NCBI GenBank assembly: GCA_013813755.1 | Contig: JACCRD010000177.1 | Location: forward strand, 1-16,330 | DNA from: Acidobacteriota bacterium | Lineage (GTDB): Bacteria; Acidobacteriota; Blastocatellia; Pyrinomonadales; Pyrinomonadaceae | Length of the DNA: 16,330 nucleotides | Direction of reading: 5' to 3' | Shown: positions 14,508 through 16,330 of the stretch, one piece after another | Position numbering within the stretch: the stretch's first letter is position 1 | Layout of the letters: every line of letters starts with the position of its first letter | The notes under the pieces: generated by a model | What the model was told of the DNA's origin: nothing | What the model saw: only the letters and a program-made list of their open reading frames with translations | Database searches by the model: none | Made by a program: the position numbers and the translations under genes

Positions 14508-16330
14508 TTACTTTAAATGATTTTCAAAAAAATTCAAAATTCGCGTATATTCATCCGTCCAACTGGTCGGTCGCGAAAAGCCGTGGTTTTCCGATGGATA
14601 CAGCATTGCTTCAAAATACTGGGTTTTTTCAAGCCTGATTAGTTTTTCAATTAACTGAATTGAATCCTGCGCGTGAACATTGTCGTCCACCAGTCCGTGC
14701 AAAATCAAAAGCGGTTTCTGCAATTTGTCGGCGTAAAAAATAGGCGAGCTGCGTTTATAAGCTTCCGGGTTTTTTTCGGGGAAGCCGAGTCTTTCCGCCG
14801 TATAAACCGGATTTGCCGCAAAATAATTCTTCCAGTCGGCGACGGGACGCAAAGCTGCCGCCGCCGCGATTTTTTCCGGCGCGCGCATCACGAGCATTTC
14901 CGCCATAAATCCGCCGTAGCTTCCGCCGTAAACGCCGACACGCCCAGCGTCAACCGCATAATTTTTCACCGCGAAATCAATTCCGTCCAGATGATCCTGA
15001 TAATCGGGTCCGCCGAGAAAATCGTAAACATCCGTTCGAAAATCTCGCCCGTAACCCGCCGAACCGCGATAATCAATATCGAGAACGACGTAACCTTTGC
15101 TTGTCAAAAGCGTGTGAAACATAAATTCGCGGTAATAATTATTCCAGCCGTTGATGACGTTTTGCAAATAGCCTGCGCCGTGAACAAAAACGACTAACGG
15201 ATGTTTTTTTGCTTTATTAAAGCCGCTTGGTAGATAAATTTTCGCCGGAATATCTTTGCCGTCTTTGGCTTTGAAATTAAAAATTTTCGGCTCGCTCCAT
15301 TTTGTCTGCTTAAATTTTTCAGGAATTGAATTTGTTAGACGAATTGGGTAAGAAGCGTTTTCTGTCGCCGAACAACTCGTGCATATTTTATAGGCATAAA
15401 GCTCGTTCGGCTCGTTCCACTGCGAAAAATTATAAAGCACAACTGGATTTAAACTTTTCGTTGAAATTTGCAAATTTGTCTTCATTCCCTTTCTCGAATC
15501 AGTTAAATTTATCTTTGATTTGTTTTGCAAATTCAGAGTAGAAATTTCGCGGGTAGAGGTTCCGTTTTCCGTTGAAGAATAAATAACATTTTCGGACTCT
15601 CCGCTCCAATTTGCCCACTGAACTTCCCATTTGCCTTTTGTAAATTGTTTTGTTTCGGCATTCGCTTTGCCGTCCTTAAATTTTGCCGAGTCGAGTGTCG
15701 CCAGATAAATATGATTCCAGCCATCGCGTTCGGAGGTAAATAAAAATTGATCGGCGATTTTGGGATGCGGTTCGAGTGTGCGCGAAGGTCCGCCGATCCA
15801 TTTCGCGTCGGTTTCTTCGTCGACTAAAAAAACTTCGGTTTTGTTTTCGGAAACTTTGGTAAGAAATATCTGTCGGCGTTTCGTGTCTTTATCAACACGG
15901 TCGATTAAAAGCCGCTTTCCGTCTGCCAGCCATTGCAGATTGCGCAAATAACTCGCGCCTTCGGCTTTCGGCAAATTTACGTCAAACGCTTTCTCAAGAC
16001 TTCCGTCGGTCTTAACAATTTTCACATTTTGTTCACCGAATCCGCGCCGAAACGTCGGAGCCTGGACAAATTCATCCAAATAATTCGGCACATACAAAGC
16101 TCGTTGCTTCGAGTTGTCCGCCACGATATACGCAAGTAATTTCGCGTCCTCAGTCGGCTGCGCAAATGAAACACTGATAAAATTTGCGGGGTTCGCTTCT
16201 CTCGAAAGCTGGACGAGGGCGGTTTGTTCGATATTGAGCGCGAACAAATTGCCGTTTGATTGGTAAAGCAAGGTTGAATCGTCAAGCCACCGCGCCGCCG
16301 CTTCGCCGCCCTGCGTGCGCGTGATGCGTC
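14508..16330 (-). CDS. S9 family prolyl oligopeptidase / dipeptidyl-peptidase IV-like (5' end outside window)
   Basis: Serine peptidase of the prolyl oligopeptidase clan. The frame runs open to the window edge, so 606 residues are visible and the N-terminus, including any signal peptide, is missing; the TTG at 16271 is internal. Visible residues 1-330 are beta-propeller sequence with DPP-IV-type text such as FLFTSERDGWNHIYLATLD. The C-terminal alpha/beta-hydrolase domain contains HPLVVFVHGAG, DIDYRGSAGYGRDFRTDVY, the nucleophile elbow GVYGGSYGGFMAEM (Ser at about visible residue 470), the Asp loop LLILHGLVDDNVH and the catalytic His in PSENHGFSRP. All three catalytic residues are thus present. 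Such enzymes cleave short peptides after Pro or Ala in the periplasm. It lies 163 bases upstream of the UDP-glucuronate decarboxylase gene, from which it is separated by the structured repeat. Confidence 0.93.
   Translation of the reverse strand, partial: RITRTQGGEAAARWLDDSTLLYQSNGNLFALNIEQTALVQLSREANPANFISVSFAQPTEDAKLLAYIVADNSKQRALYVPNYLDEFVQAPTFRRGFGEQNVKIVKTDGSLEKAFDVNLPKAEGASYLRNLQWLADGKRLLIDRVDKDTKRRQIFLTKVSENKTEVFLVDEETDAKWIGGPSRTLEPHPKIADQFLFTSERDGWNHIYLATLDSAKFKDGKANAETKQFTKGKWEVQWANWSGESENVIYSSTENGTSTREISTLNLQNKSKINLTDSRKGMKTNLQISTKSLNPVVLYNFSQWNEPNELYAYKICTSCSATENASYPIRLTNSIPEKFKQTKWSEPKIFNFKAKDGKDIPAKIYLPSGFNKAKKHPLVVFVHGAGYLQNVINGWNNYYREFMFHTLLTSKGYVVLDIDYRGSAGYGRDFRTDVYDFLGGPDYQDHLDGIDFAVKNYAVDAGRVGVYGGSYGGFMAEMLVMRAPEKIAAAAALRPVADWKNYFAANPVYTAERLGFPEKNPEAYKRSSPIFYADKLQKPLLILHGLVDDNVHAQDSIQLIEKLIRLEKTQYFEAMLYPSENHGFSRPTSWTDEYTRILNFFENHLK

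Noticed and set aside
14378..14638. 86-codon plus-strand ORF over the gap before the UDP-glucuronate decarboxylase gene
   Set aside because: It runs through the structured repeat and into the antisense of the S9 gene; no start signals or recognisable domain.
14673..15197. 174-codon plus-strand ORF
   Set aside because: Antisense to the catalytic domain of the S9 peptidase, whose motifs are intact; treated as a shadow.
1..16330. CRISPR array, tRNA, rRNA, insertion sequence or prophage
   Set aside because: No regularly spaced direct repeats, no tRNA-like cloverleaf, no rRNA text and no transposase or phage proteins were recognised on either strand.

Overview
This window looks like a chromosomal segment from a moderately AT-rich, Gram-negative-type bacterium. 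The closest fit is Acidobacteriota, probably class Blastocatellia. That placement is inferred from the style of the proteins (a PurH with an acidic insert, a DUF6941-like protein, a periplasmic carboxypeptidase-regulatory-domain protein, an S9 peptidase, a Tat-type dienelactone hydrolase relic) and has not been tested by a search. Signal peptides and a lipobox show an exported and lipoprotein compartment. Most starts lack an obvious Shine-Dalgarno sequence; the clearest one belongs to a dead gene. No rRNA, tRNA, CRISPR array, phage gene or transposase was recognised.

Layout, left to right. (1) Positions 1-5091, plus strand: the 3' part of ftsK (DNA translocase), a short spacer with three DnaA-box-like words arranged as nested inverted repeats, a ComEA-like helix-hairpin-helix protein, and full-length comEC (DNA-uptake channel with a metallo-beta-lactamase domain). 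(2) 5113-5142: a perfect 30-bp palindrome between convergent comEC and purH, probably a terminator. (3) 5272-7243, minus strand: purH, preceded by an unusual leader with a strong hairpin plus T-tract only 12 nt before the ATG and a possible 27-residue hydrophobic ORF. (4) 7287-10311, plus strand: a secreted M61-like gluzincin overlapping an SH3-domain lipoprotein by ATGA, then a small Smr-domain protein. (5) 10327-10587, minus strand: a one-pass membrane coiled-coil protein. (6) 10694-10992, plus strand: a decayed dienelactone hydrolase with frameshifts and a large internal deletion. (7) 11099-11533, plus strand: a DUF6941-like protein behind a readable promoter. (8) 11637-16330, minus strand: S9 prolyl oligopeptidase/DPP-IV-like peptidase (5' end outside the window), UDP-glucuronate decarboxylase, a second nucleotide-sugar SDR, and an exported two-domain carboxypeptidase-regulatory-like protein.

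Functionally, the left side joins chromosome segregation with DNA uptake (ComEA binds incoming DNA, ComEC carries one strand across the inner membrane). The centre holds the last two steps of de novo IMP synthesis and an envelope peptidase/lipoprotein pair. The right side makes nucleotide sugars (UDP-xylose and a related sugar) for surface glycans, next to exported proteins. This is mostly ordinary core genome, and I did not find a clear new defence or biosynthetic system. The most noteworthy signals are non-coding: the DnaA-like cluster after ftsK, the apparent attenuator in the purH leader, and a GC-rich structured repeat at 14429-14489 whose stem is better formed on the minus strand.
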